A stretch of DNA of 64,000 nucleotides. Origin: Chloroflexota bacterium (GTDB lineage Bacteria; Chloroflexota; Limnocylindria; QHBO01). The DNA is taken from NCBI GenBank assembly GCA_005879815.1, contig VBKA01000020.1, forward strand, positions 1 through 64,000, written 5' to 3'. Position numbers and translations under genes: made by a program. Numbering within the stretch: position 1 is the stretch's first letter; each line of letters starts with the position of its first letter. The notes beneath the pieces were generated by a model. That model was not told the DNA's origin. It saw only the letters and a program-made list of their open reading frames with translations, and did no database searches. Below are positions 15,976 to 24,406 of the stretch, piece after piece.

Positions 15976-16890
15976 ATGAAGCTCGGCTTCCTGACTGCAC
16001 CGTTCCCGGAGAGGCCGCTCATGGCCGTCGCGGACTGGGCGTCGGGCGCCGGGTTCGAGGTCCTGGAAATTGCATGCTGGCCCCGGGCCACAGGCCCGAC
16101 GCGACGCTATGCCGGCACGTCACACATCGACGTCGCCAACCTGTCCAGCGGCCAGGCACGGGAGATCGTCGACGAGATCGCCTCGAAGGGTCTCGCGATC
16201 TCCGGGCTCGGCTTCTACCCAAACCCGCTTCACCCGGATCCGGAGCATCGCGAGCAGGTCATCGGCCACCTCAAGCACGTCATCACCGCTGCCGAGAAGA
16301 TGGAGATCCCGCTCGTCAACACGTTCATTGGCGGCGACCGGTCGAAGAATCAGGACGACAACTGGGCGGAGGCGCTCCGCGTGTGGCCGGACATCATCTC
16401 CTTCGCGAAGGACCACGGCCGAAGGATCACGTTCGAGAACTGTCCCATGCTCTTTTCCTATGACGAGTGGCCGGGCGGCAACAACATCGCGACTACGCCG
16501 CGGATGTGGCGCCGCATCCTCGAGGAGTGGGGCGATACGGTCGGACTCAACTTCGACCCCTCACATCTCGTCCTGCAGATGATCGACACCCGGCGCTTCC
16601 TTAAGGAGTTTGGGCCGCACATCCTGCACTTCCAGGCGAAAGACCTGATGGTCGATCGCGACGGACTCTACGAGAACGGAATTTTCTCGATGGGCATGGG
16701 CTGGCAGATTCCCCGCATTCCGGGACTTGGGGATGCGAAGTGGAGCGCGATCTTCTCCGAGTTGTATCGGGCTGGCTACGCGGGGGACTGCATCATCGAG
16801 CACGAAGACCGCGCCTTTGAAGGATCCGACGAGCTCGTCAAGCGCGGTTTCCTCATTGCCCGCGACGTCCTAAGACCGTACTGCCGATGA
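15976..16890 (+). CDS. Sugar phosphate isomerase/epimerase (xylose-isomerase-like TIM barrel)
   Basis: A 304-residue TIM-barrel protein of the AP-endonuclease 2 / IolE-IolI superfamily. Candidate metal ligands at the usual barrel positions are the Glu in RITFENCPM, the Asp in VGLNFDPSHLV, the His/Asp in HFQAKD and the Glu in CIIEHED. The N-terminus MKLGFLTAPFPERPL is a typical first strand. Family members isomerise or dehydrate keto-inositols, tagatose, hydroxypyruvate and related sugars. It lies 22 bp after the dehydrogenase and shares ATGA (16887-16890) with deoC, so the three are one translational unit. The exact substrate cannot be told from sequence. Confidence 0.9.
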   Translation: MKLGFLTAPFPERPLMAVADWASGAGFEVLEIACWPRATGPTRRYAGTSHIDVANLSSGQAREIVDEIASKGLAISGLGFYPNPLHPDPEHREQVIGHLKHVITAAEKMEIPLVNTFIGGDRSKNQDDNWAEALRVWPDIISFAKDHGRRITFENCPMLFSYDEWPGGNNIATTPRMWRRILEEWGDTVGLNFDPSHLVLQMIDTRRFLKEFGPHILHFQAKDLMVDRDGLYENGIFSMGMGWQIPRIPGLGDAKWSAIFSELYRAGYAGDCIIEHEDRAFEGSDELVKRGFLIARDVLRPYCR

Positions 16891-17636
16891 ACCCTTCCCT
16901 CTTGTCCATCGAGACGCTGAGCGAGCGAACGATCGCGAAGACCATCGATCATTCCCTGCTGCGACCGGAGCTCGACGATTCGTTCGTCGAGGATGGTTGC
17001 AGGCTTGCGGCCGCGTACGACGTCGCCTCGGTCTGCGTTCGTCCCGTGGATGTCCGACGAGCGGCCGCATTGCTGGCCGGCACCCATGTTGCCGTCGGCA
17101 CGACGGTTGGCTTCCCACACGGCAACCACCTGACGGCTACCAAGGTCGCCGAGGCGCGCGCGGCAATCGACGAGGGTGCGTCCGAGCTCGACATGGTGCT
17201 CCAGATCGGTGCCCTGAAATCAGGCCGCGATTTCGACGTCCAGGCCGACATCGCGGCCGTTGTGGAGGTCGCGCACAACGCGGGCGCGATCGTCAAGGTG
17301 ATCTTCGAGAACGCCTACCTGACCAACGACGAGAAGGTGCGAGCCTGCCACCTGAGCGAAGCCGCCGGCACCGACTTCGTCAAGACGTCGACCGGCTTCG
17401 CTGCCTCAGGCGCGACCCACGACGACCTTCGCCTGATGCGAGCCAATGTCTCACCCCGCGTCCAGGTGAAGGCGGCGGGCGGTGTGCGGACTCTCGATGA
17501 CCTGCTTGCGGTCATGGCCCTGGGCGTCACCCGGATCGGAGCTACGCAGACCAAGGCGATCATCGACGAGTTCAGGGTGCGCAAGGCTGGCGATGGGCGG
17601 GTCGCAGCCGCCGCCTCGGACGTGGAGAGCTTCTGA
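16887..17636 (+). CDS. deoC: Deoxyribose-phosphate aldolase
   Basis: A 249-residue class I aldolase of normal DeoC length. The Schiff-base lysine is in DFVKTSTGFA, the proton-relay Asp in ELDMVLQIG, and the second active-site lysine in VKAAGGVRT. The N-terminal AKTIDHSLLRPELDD is also diagnostic. DeoC splits 2-deoxyribose 5-phosphate into acetaldehyde and glyceraldehyde 3-phosphate; DeoC-family enzymes in inositol-like operons can cleave other deoxy-keto-sugar phosphates. It overlaps the isomerase gene by 4 bp and precedes a ribose-type ABC importer, but no kinase for a pentose is present in the window. That makes a non-deoxyribose substrate possible. Confidence 0.93.
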   Translation: MNPSLLSIETLSERTIAKTIDHSLLRPELDDSFVEDGCRLAAAYDVASVCVRPVDVRRAAALLAGTHVAVGTTVGFPHGNHLTATKVAEARAAIDEGASELDMVLQIGALKSGRDFDVQADIAAVVEVAHNAGAIVKVIFENAYLTNDEKVRACHLSEAAGTDFVKTSTGFAASGATHDDLRLMRANVSPRVQVKAAGGVRTLDDLLAVMALGVTRIGATQTKAIIDEFRVRKAGDGRVAAAASDVESF

Positions 17637-17963
17637 TGGCGGTCATCGCCTTTCCGTCGATCGGGCTGTATCGTCAGCACCAACAGCCTCCGCGTCGCCG
17701 AGCATTGCGTGGTCCGCGGCGGGATGCCATGCCGCATCTCCGGAGCATCGGACGTAGGCGCCGAACGCTCGCGGGATCTGTTTGACGACGCCTACCGAGA
17801 GGACGCGCAGCGGATGGACCGGGCCATCGCGGACAAACGCGGTGGCACCGCGGCATCAACGCAGGAGGTGTGACGCAACGACGCGATTGAACGGGCCTCA
17901 ACTCGGGGAGTGGCAAGTTCCTCGGCGCGCGACCTCGACGCGCCCGAACAAGGAGGACAAGGA
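17637..17963. other. Intergenic region between deoC and the sugar-binding lipoprotein gene
   Basis: 327 bp without a confident gene. An open frame from GTG 17709 to 17873 (54 residues, containing ERSRDLFDDAYREDAQRMDR and ending TQEV) has protein-like composition, and its reading extends upstream as NSLRVAEHCVVRGG, so it may be a small gene or the tail of a decayed one; I do not recognise it. The last 15 bases contain the AGGAGG site of the lipoprotein gene. No terminator hairpin was seen, so the operon may read through. Confidence 0.4.
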
Positions 17964-19085
17964 ATGAGCAAGCCATCAACGCGGGCTCGATCGCTCGCCA
18001 TGCTGGCCGTCATCGCGATCGTGTCGGCCTGTTCGTCGCCGGCCGCCTCCGGCGGGGGAGGAAGCTCCTCTCAGGGCGCCAAGCAGTACACGATTGGATA
18101 TTCGAATGGTGGAGGCGTCGGTAACGGCTTCCGTGAGGAGCAGGTCTGCACGGCCAAGGCGGAGGCAAAGGTCTCCGGCCAGGTTTCCAACCTCACCGTG
18201 ATCCACCGCAACACCGACGCGGCTGGCCAGCTGGCCGACATCCGGAGCCTGATTGCGAAGGGCGTCAACGCAATCGTGTTTAACCCGAACGATCCGAACG
18301 CCCTCAACCCGGCTCTCGCGGAAGCGCACGCTGCCGGGATCAAGACCGTCTCCGTGGACGCGTATGTGACCGACCCGAGCACATGGAACCTGTACAACAA
18401 CCAGGTGAAGTACGCCGAGCTCGGCGCCAAGTGGCTGTTCGACCAGTTGGGCGGCAAGGGGACTGTCTGGTACACGCGAGGTCTCGCCGGTCATCCAGCC
18501 GACTCCGACCGTGACAAGGGCTTCCAAAACATCCTGAAGCAGTACCCGAACATCAAGGTCGTTCCGAGCAAGCAGGGCGTGTTCACCGGATGGGATCCGG
18601 CGAAGGCGACTCAGATCACGAACGACTTCATCAGCAGTGGCCAGTACGACCACATCGACGGCATCTGGGCGTCGGGCATGGGTAAGCAGATCGTCGACGC
18701 GATCAAGGCGGCCAACAAGCCCTTCAAGCCGATTGCTGACGCCGACATTGGTGGCTTCGTCTCGCAGCTGCTCGATCCCACGAAATTCCCGAGCCTCAAG
18801 GGCGCGGCGGTGACCAACACCGCCTCGGTTGGGGGTGCCGGCATCACGCTCGCGCTCAAGCTCCTCAACGGCGAGCAGGTCCAGGCCGACCCGAACGCCG
18901 GCAGGCCGAACACGGTTCTGTTGGATCCGGTATTGGTCGACAACCTGAGCGATGCAAGCAAGACTCAGCTAAAGGCTTGGATATCAGTGCCGGGGATGGA
19001 TCCCCTCTGGCCGCTCAGCCTCTCGATCAAGGGCTGGACGACCTACGACGCCAACACCGTTCCTAGCACCTGCAAGGGCGCCTAG
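17964..19085 (+). CDS. Sugar ABC transporter substrate-binding lipoprotein (ribose type)
   Basis: A 373-residue protein with a lipoprotein signal (lipobox VSAC, cysteine about residue 21) and a Gly/Ser linker. The mature part is a type I periplasmic-binding fold: YTIGYSNGGGVGNGFREEQV at the first strand, then IAKGVNAIVFNPNDPNALNP, where RbsB-like proteins read L-I-x-x-G-V-D-A-I-I. It would be tethered to the outer face of the membrane and deliver a sugar to the permeases encoded downstream. ATG 17964 follows AGGAGG. A perfect 14-bp hairpin (19111-19144) separates it from the ATPase gene, as often seen where the binding protein is made in excess. Confidence 0.92.
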   Translation: MSKPSTRARSLAMLAVIAIVSACSSPAASGGGGSSSQGAKQYTIGYSNGGGVGNGFREEQVCTAKAEAKVSGQVSNLTVIHRNTDAAGQLADIRSLIAKGVNAIVFNPNDPNALNPALAEAHAAGIKTVSVDAYVTDPSTWNLYNNQVKYAELGAKWLFDQLGGKGTVWYTRGLAGHPADSDRDKGFQNILKQYPNIKVVPSKQGVFTGWDPAKATQITNDFISSGQYDHIDGIWASGMGKQIVDAIKAANKPFKPIADADIGGFVSQLLDPTKFPSLKGAAVTNTASVGGAGITLALKLLNGEQVQADPNAGRPNTVLLDPVLVDNLSDASKTQLKAWISVPGMDPLWPLSLSIKGWTTYDANTVPSTCKGA

Positions 19086-19110
19086 CGAAGCACGCAAGCG
19101 CGGCTAGAGT

Positions 19111-19144
19111 GCTGGGGACGCCGGTTTTCGCCGGCGTCCCCAGC
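19111..19144 (+). terminator. Intercistronic hairpin after the sugar-binding protein gene
   Basis: GCTGGGGACGCCGG and CCGGCGTCCCCAGC are perfect 14-bp arms around TTTTCG. No T-run follows, so it is more likely an RNA-stabilising or partly terminating structure than a full terminator. Confidence 0.7.
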
Positions 19145-19168
19145 GTATCCGCCACAGGAATGGTGCTT

Positions 19169-20755
19169 ATGAGTCCCACGACGACCGGTCTCCTGCTGGA
19201 GGCCACGGGCGTCTCCAAGACCTACGGTGCGGTCGTCGCACTGAAGTCGGCCTCGCTGGCAGTCCAGCCTGGCGAGGTCCATGCGCTCATGGGCGCGAAC
19301 GGCGCCGGCAAGAGCACCCTCGTGAAGATCCTGACCGGGGCAATCAGGCCGGAAAGTGGCAGGATCGCGGTCCACGGCAGGGAGCGAACCGTCCATTCAC
19401 CGGCGGAGGCTCGCCGCAGCGGCCTCGTCTCGGTCTACCAGGAACCGTCAGTCATTCCCGACCTGGACATTCGGGCCAACCTTCGGTTGACCGAGACGCC
19501 ACTGGAGCCGTTCCGGCAGTGGGTTCACGATCTGGGGCTCAAGAACCTCGATCTGTCGCGCCTGGCACGGCGCCTACCCCTCGCCTCGCTCCGAATCATC
19601 GACCTGGCCCGCGCCCTTGCGATTGAGCCTGACGTGCTGATGCTCGACGAGATGACGGCCGCGCTGCCCGCAAACCTCACCGAGCGAGTGCTCGAGGTGA
19701 TCGGCCTTCAGCGTGGCGGCGAACGCTCGGTCGTCTTCATCTCGCATCGGATGATCGAGATCGCCGCCGTGTGCGACCGGGCGACGGTCCTGCGCGAGGG
19801 CGAAACGGTCGGCGTCGTCGACGTCACGGCGGGCACCGAGGAACGCATCGTCGAGTTGATGCTTGGCTCCATCGTCGAAGGACTACCTGAACGCGCCGGT
19901 GAGACCTCGACCCCGGCGGCAGGAACGGCTGCGCCGCGACTCACAGTCCGCGGCATTGCTGTGGGCCAGAAGCTGCGGGACGCGTCCTTCGAGCTCCGGT
20001 CGGGCGAGGTCCTCGGCGTGGTCGCGCTCGAGGGCCAGGGGCAGGACGAACTGTTCGACGTGCTGTCCGGCTCGGAGCGGCCGAGCGGAGGCGAGCTGCT
20101 CGTCGACGGCAAGCCAGCCTCCTTCGGCCACCCCGCCGACGCGATCCGGGCAGGCGTCGTCTACGTCGCCTCCGACCGCGCCGAGGCGCTGCTCATGCAA
20201 CGCTCGGTCCGGGAGAACATCGCGCTGCCATTCATTACGCGGATCAGACGATGGGGCCCGATCGACCTGCCCGCCGAGCGCCGCACCGTGGACGCTGCGG
20301 TCAAGCGGCTTCAGATCGATGTACGCGCCGGAAACGAGGTCCGGCGCCTGTCGGGAGGCAATCAGCAGAAGGTGACGATCGCCCGGTGGGTCGCAGGCGG
20401 CGTGCACGTGCTGCTCTGTTTCGATCCGACCCGCGGCATCGATATCCTGACCAAGCAGCAGATCTACGTCTTGCTGCGCGACCTCGCCGAAGCCGGCGCC
20501 GGCGTTCTCCTGTACACATCTGAGCTGAAGGAGGTCCAGCTCGTCTGCGATCGCGCCGTCGTGATCTTCGGCGGCCGCATCGTGAAGGAACTCGTCGGCG
20601 CCGAGGCGGACGAGGCGCAGCTCCTGCGAGCTGCGTACCACCTGCGGTCGGGTGCTGTCATGCCGGAGGAAGCCGCTGGCGCCGCCGTCGAGTCGGCTAC
20701 CGGCGACATCCGTGAGGCGGGCGCACCGAAGGACGAGGCCGAGATACAGGCATGA
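19169..20755 (+). CDS. Sugar ABC transporter ATPase with two nucleotide-binding domains (RbsA/MglA type)
   Basis: A 528-residue double-NBD ATPase; ATG 19169 is preceded by AGGA at a proper distance. NBD1 has an intact Walker A (GANGAGKST, 42-50) and Q-loop (VYQEPSV), but where relatives have LSxGQQQ it reads RRLPLASLRIIDLARAL, and its Walker B is VLMLDEMTAAL. NBD2 has the degenerate Walker A normal for this family (LEGQGQDEL), an intact signature LSGGNQQK and Walker B LLCFDPTRG. The lost signature in NBD1 should leave one of the two composite sites without its ABC motif. ATGA overlaps with the first permease gene. It energises sugar import at the inner membrane. Confidence 0.9.
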   Translation: MSPTTTGLLLEATGVSKTYGAVVALKSASLAVQPGEVHALMGANGAGKSTLVKILTGAIRPESGRIAVHGRERTVHSPAEARRSGLVSVYQEPSVIPDLDIRANLRLTETPLEPFRQWVHDLGLKNLDLSRLARRLPLASLRIIDLARALAIEPDVLMLDEMTAALPANLTERVLEVIGLQRGGERSVVFISHRMIEIAAVCDRATVLREGETVGVVDVTAGTEERIVELMLGSIVEGLPERAGETSTPAAGTAAPRLTVRGIAVGQKLRDASFELRSGEVLGVVALEGQGQDELFDVLSGSERPSGGELLVDGKPASFGHPADAIRAGVVYVASDRAEALLMQRSVRENIALPFITRIRRWGPIDLPAERRTVDAAVKRLQIDVRAGNEVRRLSGGNQQKVTIARWVAGGVHVLLCFDPTRGIDILTKQQIYVLLRDLAEAGAGVLLYTSELKEVQLVCDRAVVIFGGRIVKELVGAEADEAQLLRAAYHLRSGAVMPEEAAGAAVESATGDIREAGAPKDEAEIQA

Positions 20756-21747
20756 GCGCCGCGGCGGTCACGACGGAGCGGAGCCTTTCGGACGTTCTCG
20801 TCTCGCCGATTCGGCGAAACACGTGGGTGCTCGCCCTCCTGGGTCTCCTCGCCGTCCTGCTCGTTTTCACGAAGCTCATCCAGCCGAGCTATGGCCTGGC
20901 GGGGGTGCAAGGACTCGGGATTTCGATCCTGCCCCTGGCGTTCGCTGCCGTTGCCCAGGCAGTCGTCGTCATTGCCGGCGGGGTCGACTTGTCGATCGGC
21001 TCCGTCATGGCGCTCACAAGCGTCATCGCCGCCAGCCTGATGGAGGGCCAGAGCGACGCGTTCGGCGTCGCTGTCGTCGTTGGCGTGTTGCTCCTCGGCG
21101 TCGTAATTGGCACCACAAACGGCGCCCTCGTCGTCATCACTCGCGTACCGGACATCGTCGTGACACTCGCGATGTCGTTCGTATGGGCGGGCTGCGCCCT
21201 ACTCGTGCGGTCCGCGCCGGGCGGCGCCGCGTCGCCATGGCTCCTGAACCTCGTGATCGGACCCTTCGGGAACCCGTGGATCCCGAAGGCAGCAATCGTG
21301 CTCGTGGTGATCGTCGCGATCATCTGGATCCCGGTGGCGAGGGGGCGCTTCGGGCTCTCGCTGTATGCCGTCGGCAGCAACCAGCTCGCGGCGTTCCGTA
21401 GCGGCGTCTCGATCGGCCGAACCAAGGTCCTCGCCTACGCGCTCACAGGCCTCTTCGCGACGCTGGCCGGCTTGTCGCTCACGGCGAGCACGAGCATCGG
21501 CACGCCGGTTCCTGGGCCATACACGCTCGAAAGCGTGGCAGCCGTGGTCCTGGGCGGGGTGAGCCTGGCGGGCGGACGCGGCGGGGTCTTCGGGCCGATC
21601 GTCGCGGTGGTGGTGCTGCAGATCATCCAGAACGACATGACGTTCCTCAACGTCGACCCGAATTACGCGCTCGTGGCCCAGGGCGTCATCCTGATCGGGG
21701 TGCTCGTATTCGGCAGCGTCATCGAGATCCGGCGGGCCCGTAGATGA
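20752..21747 (+). CDS. Sugar ABC transporter permease (RbsC type), first copy
   Basis: A 331-residue membrane protein with eight to ten helices. The family hallmarks are IAGGVDLSIGSVMALTS after helix 3, GxxNGALVVITRVPDIVVTLAM, the cytoplasmic YAVGSNQLAAFRSGVSI loop that contacts the ATPase, and VLGGVSLAGGRGGVFGPIVA near the end. It overlaps the ATPase gene and the second permease gene by ATGA each. Two different permease genes imply a heterodimeric channel. The substrate is probably a pentose, hexose or cyclitol, by context. Confidence 0.92.
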   Translation: MSAAAVTTERSLSDVLVSPIRRNTWVLALLGLLAVLLVFTKLIQPSYGLAGVQGLGISILPLAFAAVAQAVVVIAGGVDLSIGSVMALTSVIAASLMEGQSDAFGVAVVVGVLLLGVVIGTTNGALVVITRVPDIVVTLAMSFVWAGCALLVRSAPGGAASPWLLNLVIGPFGNPWIPKAAIVLVVIVAIIWIPVARGRFGLSLYAVGSNQLAAFRSGVSIGRTKVLAYALTGLFATLAGLSLTASTSIGTPVPGPYTLESVAAVVLGGVSLAGGRGGVFGPIVAVVVLQIIQNDMTFLNVDPNYALVAQGVILIGVLVFGSVIEIRRARR

Positions 21748-22733
21748 GCGCCTCCGTTCGCACGAACCAGTGGCTGAGCGTCGTCGGCTGGCGCGGTCTC
21801 TTTCGCGATAGGCCCATCATTCCCCTGATCGGGCTCCTTGGGGTCCTGATCGTGGCGATCGAGCTCGCGGATCCAGGCATCGTCGGGCCAGAGTGGGCCG
21901 GTGTGATCGTGCGAGCCTCCGTGCCACTTGCGATCCTCGGCGGCTGCCAGACCCTGGCGATGCTGACGGGCGGAATCGACCTTTCGGTAGCCGCCGTGGC
22001 GTCGATGTCCGGCTTTGTGACCGCGACGTTGCTCCACAGCCCCGGCGGCGTCGCTCAGGGGATCATCGTCGTGCTCGTGGTTGCCGCTGTGGCGGGACTC
22101 CTCAACGGCATCGGCATTGGGGTGTTCCGCGTCCACCCGTTGATCATGACCCTCGGCATGAGCTTCGTGGTGCTGGGCCTTGCAAACGTATGGCAGCTTC
22201 AAAATGTGCAGACGGGCGCGGGCGTCCCGGATTCACTGCGATGGATCGGCAGCACGACGTTCGCCGACGTCGTGCCATACAACCTTCTTGTCTTCATCCC
22301 GTTGACGGCGCTGATCCTGGTCGGTCTACGCCGCACCGGGTATGGCCGATTGCTCTACGCCATCGGTGACAACCCGGTCGCCGCGCGGCTGTCGGGCACG
22401 CGGGCGTGGCAGGTGCTGATCGTGCTGTACGTGATCTCCGCCGTCATGGCCGCAATCGCCGGCCTCCTGATCTCGGGCCTCACCAACACGGCCAGCGTCT
22501 CCCTGGTCGACGCCTCACTCCTGCCGTCGGTCGCCGCGGCAGTGATCGGCGGGACCTCAATCCTCGGCGGCCGAGGCGGGTTCGGCGGCACGATCGTGGG
22601 TGCCCTCATCCTCACGGTGCTGACGGCGCTGCTCACGGTGCTCGGCCTTCCGGAGCCGAGCCGCCAGGTCCTCTTCGGCGCGATCATCGTGGTGGTTGCG
22701 GCCGCCTACACACGCGTGACCGCAGAGACCTGA
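21744..22733 (+). CDS. Sugar ABC transporter permease (RbsC type), second copy
   Basis: A 329-residue relative of the preceding permease: LTGGIDLSVAAVASMSGFV, GLLNGIGIGVFRVHPLIMTLGM, YAIGDNPVAARLSGTRAW and VIGGTSILGGRGGFGGTIVG are the same landmarks in the same order. It is the last gene of the plus-strand sugar operon that begins at 14772. The next gene, on the minus strand, ends only 14 bp away, and no strong terminator hairpin is visible between these convergent operons. Confidence 0.92.
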   Translation: MSASVRTNQWLSVVGWRGLFRDRPIIPLIGLLGVLIVAIELADPGIVGPEWAGVIVRASVPLAILGGCQTLAMLTGGIDLSVAAVASMSGFVTATLLHSPGGVAQGIIVVLVVAAVAGLLNGIGIGVFRVHPLIMTLGMSFVVLGLANVWQLQNVQTGAGVPDSLRWIGSTTFADVVPYNLLVFIPLTALILVGLRRTGYGRLLYAIGDNPVAARLSGTRAWQVLIVLYVISAVMAAIAGLLISGLTNTASVSLVDASLLPSVAAAVIGGTSILGGRGGFGGTIVGALILTVLTALLTVLGLPEPSRQVLFGAIIVVVAAAYTRVTAET

Positions 22734-22747
22734 CCGATGGCGGCGGC

Positions 22748-23536
22748 TCAGCGGGCAGGCATCGCGGCAAAGGTGCGCTCGATATCCTCGAGCAGGCGTG
22801 TCGTCGCGCGGGCGACAACGTCGAGGTAGCGCTCGCCGAACTCGGCCGATGCCTCACGCGCATCACCCCACGTGCCGGAATGCGTCGCCCGATAGACGGA
22901 GCCCGGCGACGAAAAGAAGAACGCGGTGTGCACAGCGGCCGGGTTTGACACGTCGGGGAAGGGCGGCATCTCGGCGTTCGCGCGGTCCATGTCGACCAGC
23001 GCAGGGTTGATGGCGAGGACGGCCGAGGTTTCGCCTCGGTTGGCGTGGAGCCCGGTCGATGGACCGAAGAACTCGGCCGCCTCATCTGGCGAAAGCCCAT
23101 CCCAGTAATTGACGGGGAATGCGCGCACGCCCGCGGGCAACCGCTCTGCCGCGTTCGCACAGGCATATGCGATCGCGTACGTGTTGTCGTAGTGGCCGTT
23201 GAGGAACACGATTCGTTTGAACCCAACCGTGGCGAGCGAGACGCAGACGTCCTCGATCAGCGCCTGGAAGGTGGGAATGCGCAGACGAACGACCCCGGTG
23301 AACCCGTCGTGCGGGTACGAGAGGCCGTAGTTGATCGACGGCGCCACTGCCGCTCCGACAACTGGCGCGATGCGACGCGCCACCTCGGTGGGCACGAGGA
23401 CGTCGGTGAGCAACGGACCGTGCGGACCATGCTGTTCGGTCGATCCCGTCGGCACGATCACGGTGTCGTGCTCGCGCAGGAAGGCCTCGACCTCGAGGTT
23501 CGTCATCTCACCCAGGAAGACTGTGGTCGGCTTCAT
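22748..23536 (-). CDS. Creatininase-family amidohydrolase
   Basis: A 262-residue metal-dependent hydrolase. The metal-site motifs of the creatininase family are present: PTGSTEQHGPHGPLLTD near residues 28-45, FLNGHYDNTYA, and LHANRGETSAVLAI (usually HAGExET). ATG 23536 follows GGAGG. The family includes creatinine amidohydrolase, mycofactocin-pathway MftE and the lactonase/amidase-type enzymes of pterin and riboflavin synthesis. In this operon of ring- or sugar-acid-degrading enzymes it could open a lactam or lactone ring. It is the last gene of the eleven-gene minus-strand run. Confidence 0.88.
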   Translation of the reverse strand: MKPTTVFLGEMTNLEVEAFLREHDTVIVPTGSTEQHGPHGPLLTDVLVPTEVARRIAPVVGAAVAPSINYGLSYPHDGFTGVVRLRIPTFQALIEDVCVSLATVGFKRIVFLNGHYDNTYAIAYACANAAERLPAGVRAFPVNYWDGLSPDEAAEFFGPSTGLHANRGETSAVLAINPALVDMDRANAEMPPFPDVSNPAAVHTAFFFSSPGSVYRATHSGTWGDAREASAEFGERYLDVVARATTRLLEDIERTFAAMPAR

Positions 23537-23557
23537 TGGCTGATCCTCCGCATCGCG

Positions 23558-24403
23558 TCATGCGATCGTGTTGGTAAGTTCCCCAATGCCCTCGATCCAC
23601 ACTGTCACGACGTCACCGGGCCGCAGCCGCCGCTCGGGACCCGGCGGGTCCATCAGCCGGGCCGGCGTCCCGGTTGCGATGAGATCGCCGGGAACGAGTG
23701 TCACGTGACGGCTGAGGAACGCAATTATCTCGGCGACTCCGAAGCGCATGTCGGCCGTGGTGCCGTCCTGGATCGGGGCGCCGTTGATCGTGCAGCCGAG
23801 TCGCAGGTTGGTGGGATCGAGGTCATCGCGGGTGACGATCCACGGTCCGACGGGACAGAAGCCCGGCATCGATTTGCCGAGCAGCCACTGATCGCCGTCG
23901 AGCCATGGGTCGCGCGACGAAATGTCGTTGATGCAGGTGTAGCCGAACACGCGCGAGAGGGCGTCCTCGGGCGCAACGGCCGTCGCGATCGCCCCAATCA
24001 CGACTCCCAGCTCGGATTCGGCGTCTACGTTATCCGTCAGCGATCGGTCCCAGCTGAGCTCGGCGCCGTGTGCCGCAACCGCGCTCGCAGCCTTGCCGTA
24101 GATCAGTGGCCGATGCGGGCCGGATCCTGCATCCTCTCCTGGCTTGCGGTAGTTCAGACCGACCGTGTAGATCGCCCCGGGATGTGGGACGGCGGGCAGG
24201 TAGATGAGCGAGTCGAGGGGAAGAGGCGCGCGATCACCGTGCGCCGTCGCCCATTCGCGGGCCCGCCCGAGTGCCGCCTCGCCGCTCGCCGGCATGCCCA
24301 GCACCGGATCCAGCCCGGCGATCGGCTCGAGCGGCAGGACGCCGTCACCGAGCACGATAGCCTCGGTCGCCCGATCCTCAAGCATGATCGTCGCCAGGCG
24401 CAT
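23558..24403 (-). CDS. Fumarylacetoacetate hydrolase-family protein
   Basis: A 281-residue protein with the FAH fold in its last 210 residues: YTVGLNYRKP, PLIYGKAASAV, the metal-binding VDAESELGVVIGA (two Glu) and the third ligand in GYTCINDISSRD, then LIATGTPARL. The family hydrolyses C-C bonds of beta-diketones or acts as decarboxylase, hydratase or 2-keto-3-deoxy-fuconate hydrolase. It starts 3 bp after the shikimate-dehydrogenase-like gene and is followed by the creatininase. Its neighbours (CoA-transferase, enoyl-CoA hydratase, aldehyde dehydrogenase) suggest a late step in breakdown of a ring or a sugar acid. Confidence 0.92.
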   Translation of the reverse strand: MRLATIMLEDRATEAIVLGDGVLPLEPIAGLDPVLGMPASGEAALGRAREWATAHGDRAPLPLDSLIYLPAVPHPGAIYTVGLNYRKPGEDAGSGPHRPLIYGKAASAVAAHGAELSWDRSLTDNVDAESELGVVIGAIATAVAPEDALSRVFGYTCINDISSRDPWLDGDQWLLGKSMPGFCPVGPWIVTRDDLDPTNLRLGCTINGAPIQDGTTADMRFGVAEIIAFLSRHVTLVPGDLIATGTPARLMDPPGPERRLRPGDVVTVWIEGIGELTNTIA

Positions 24404-24406
24404 CGT

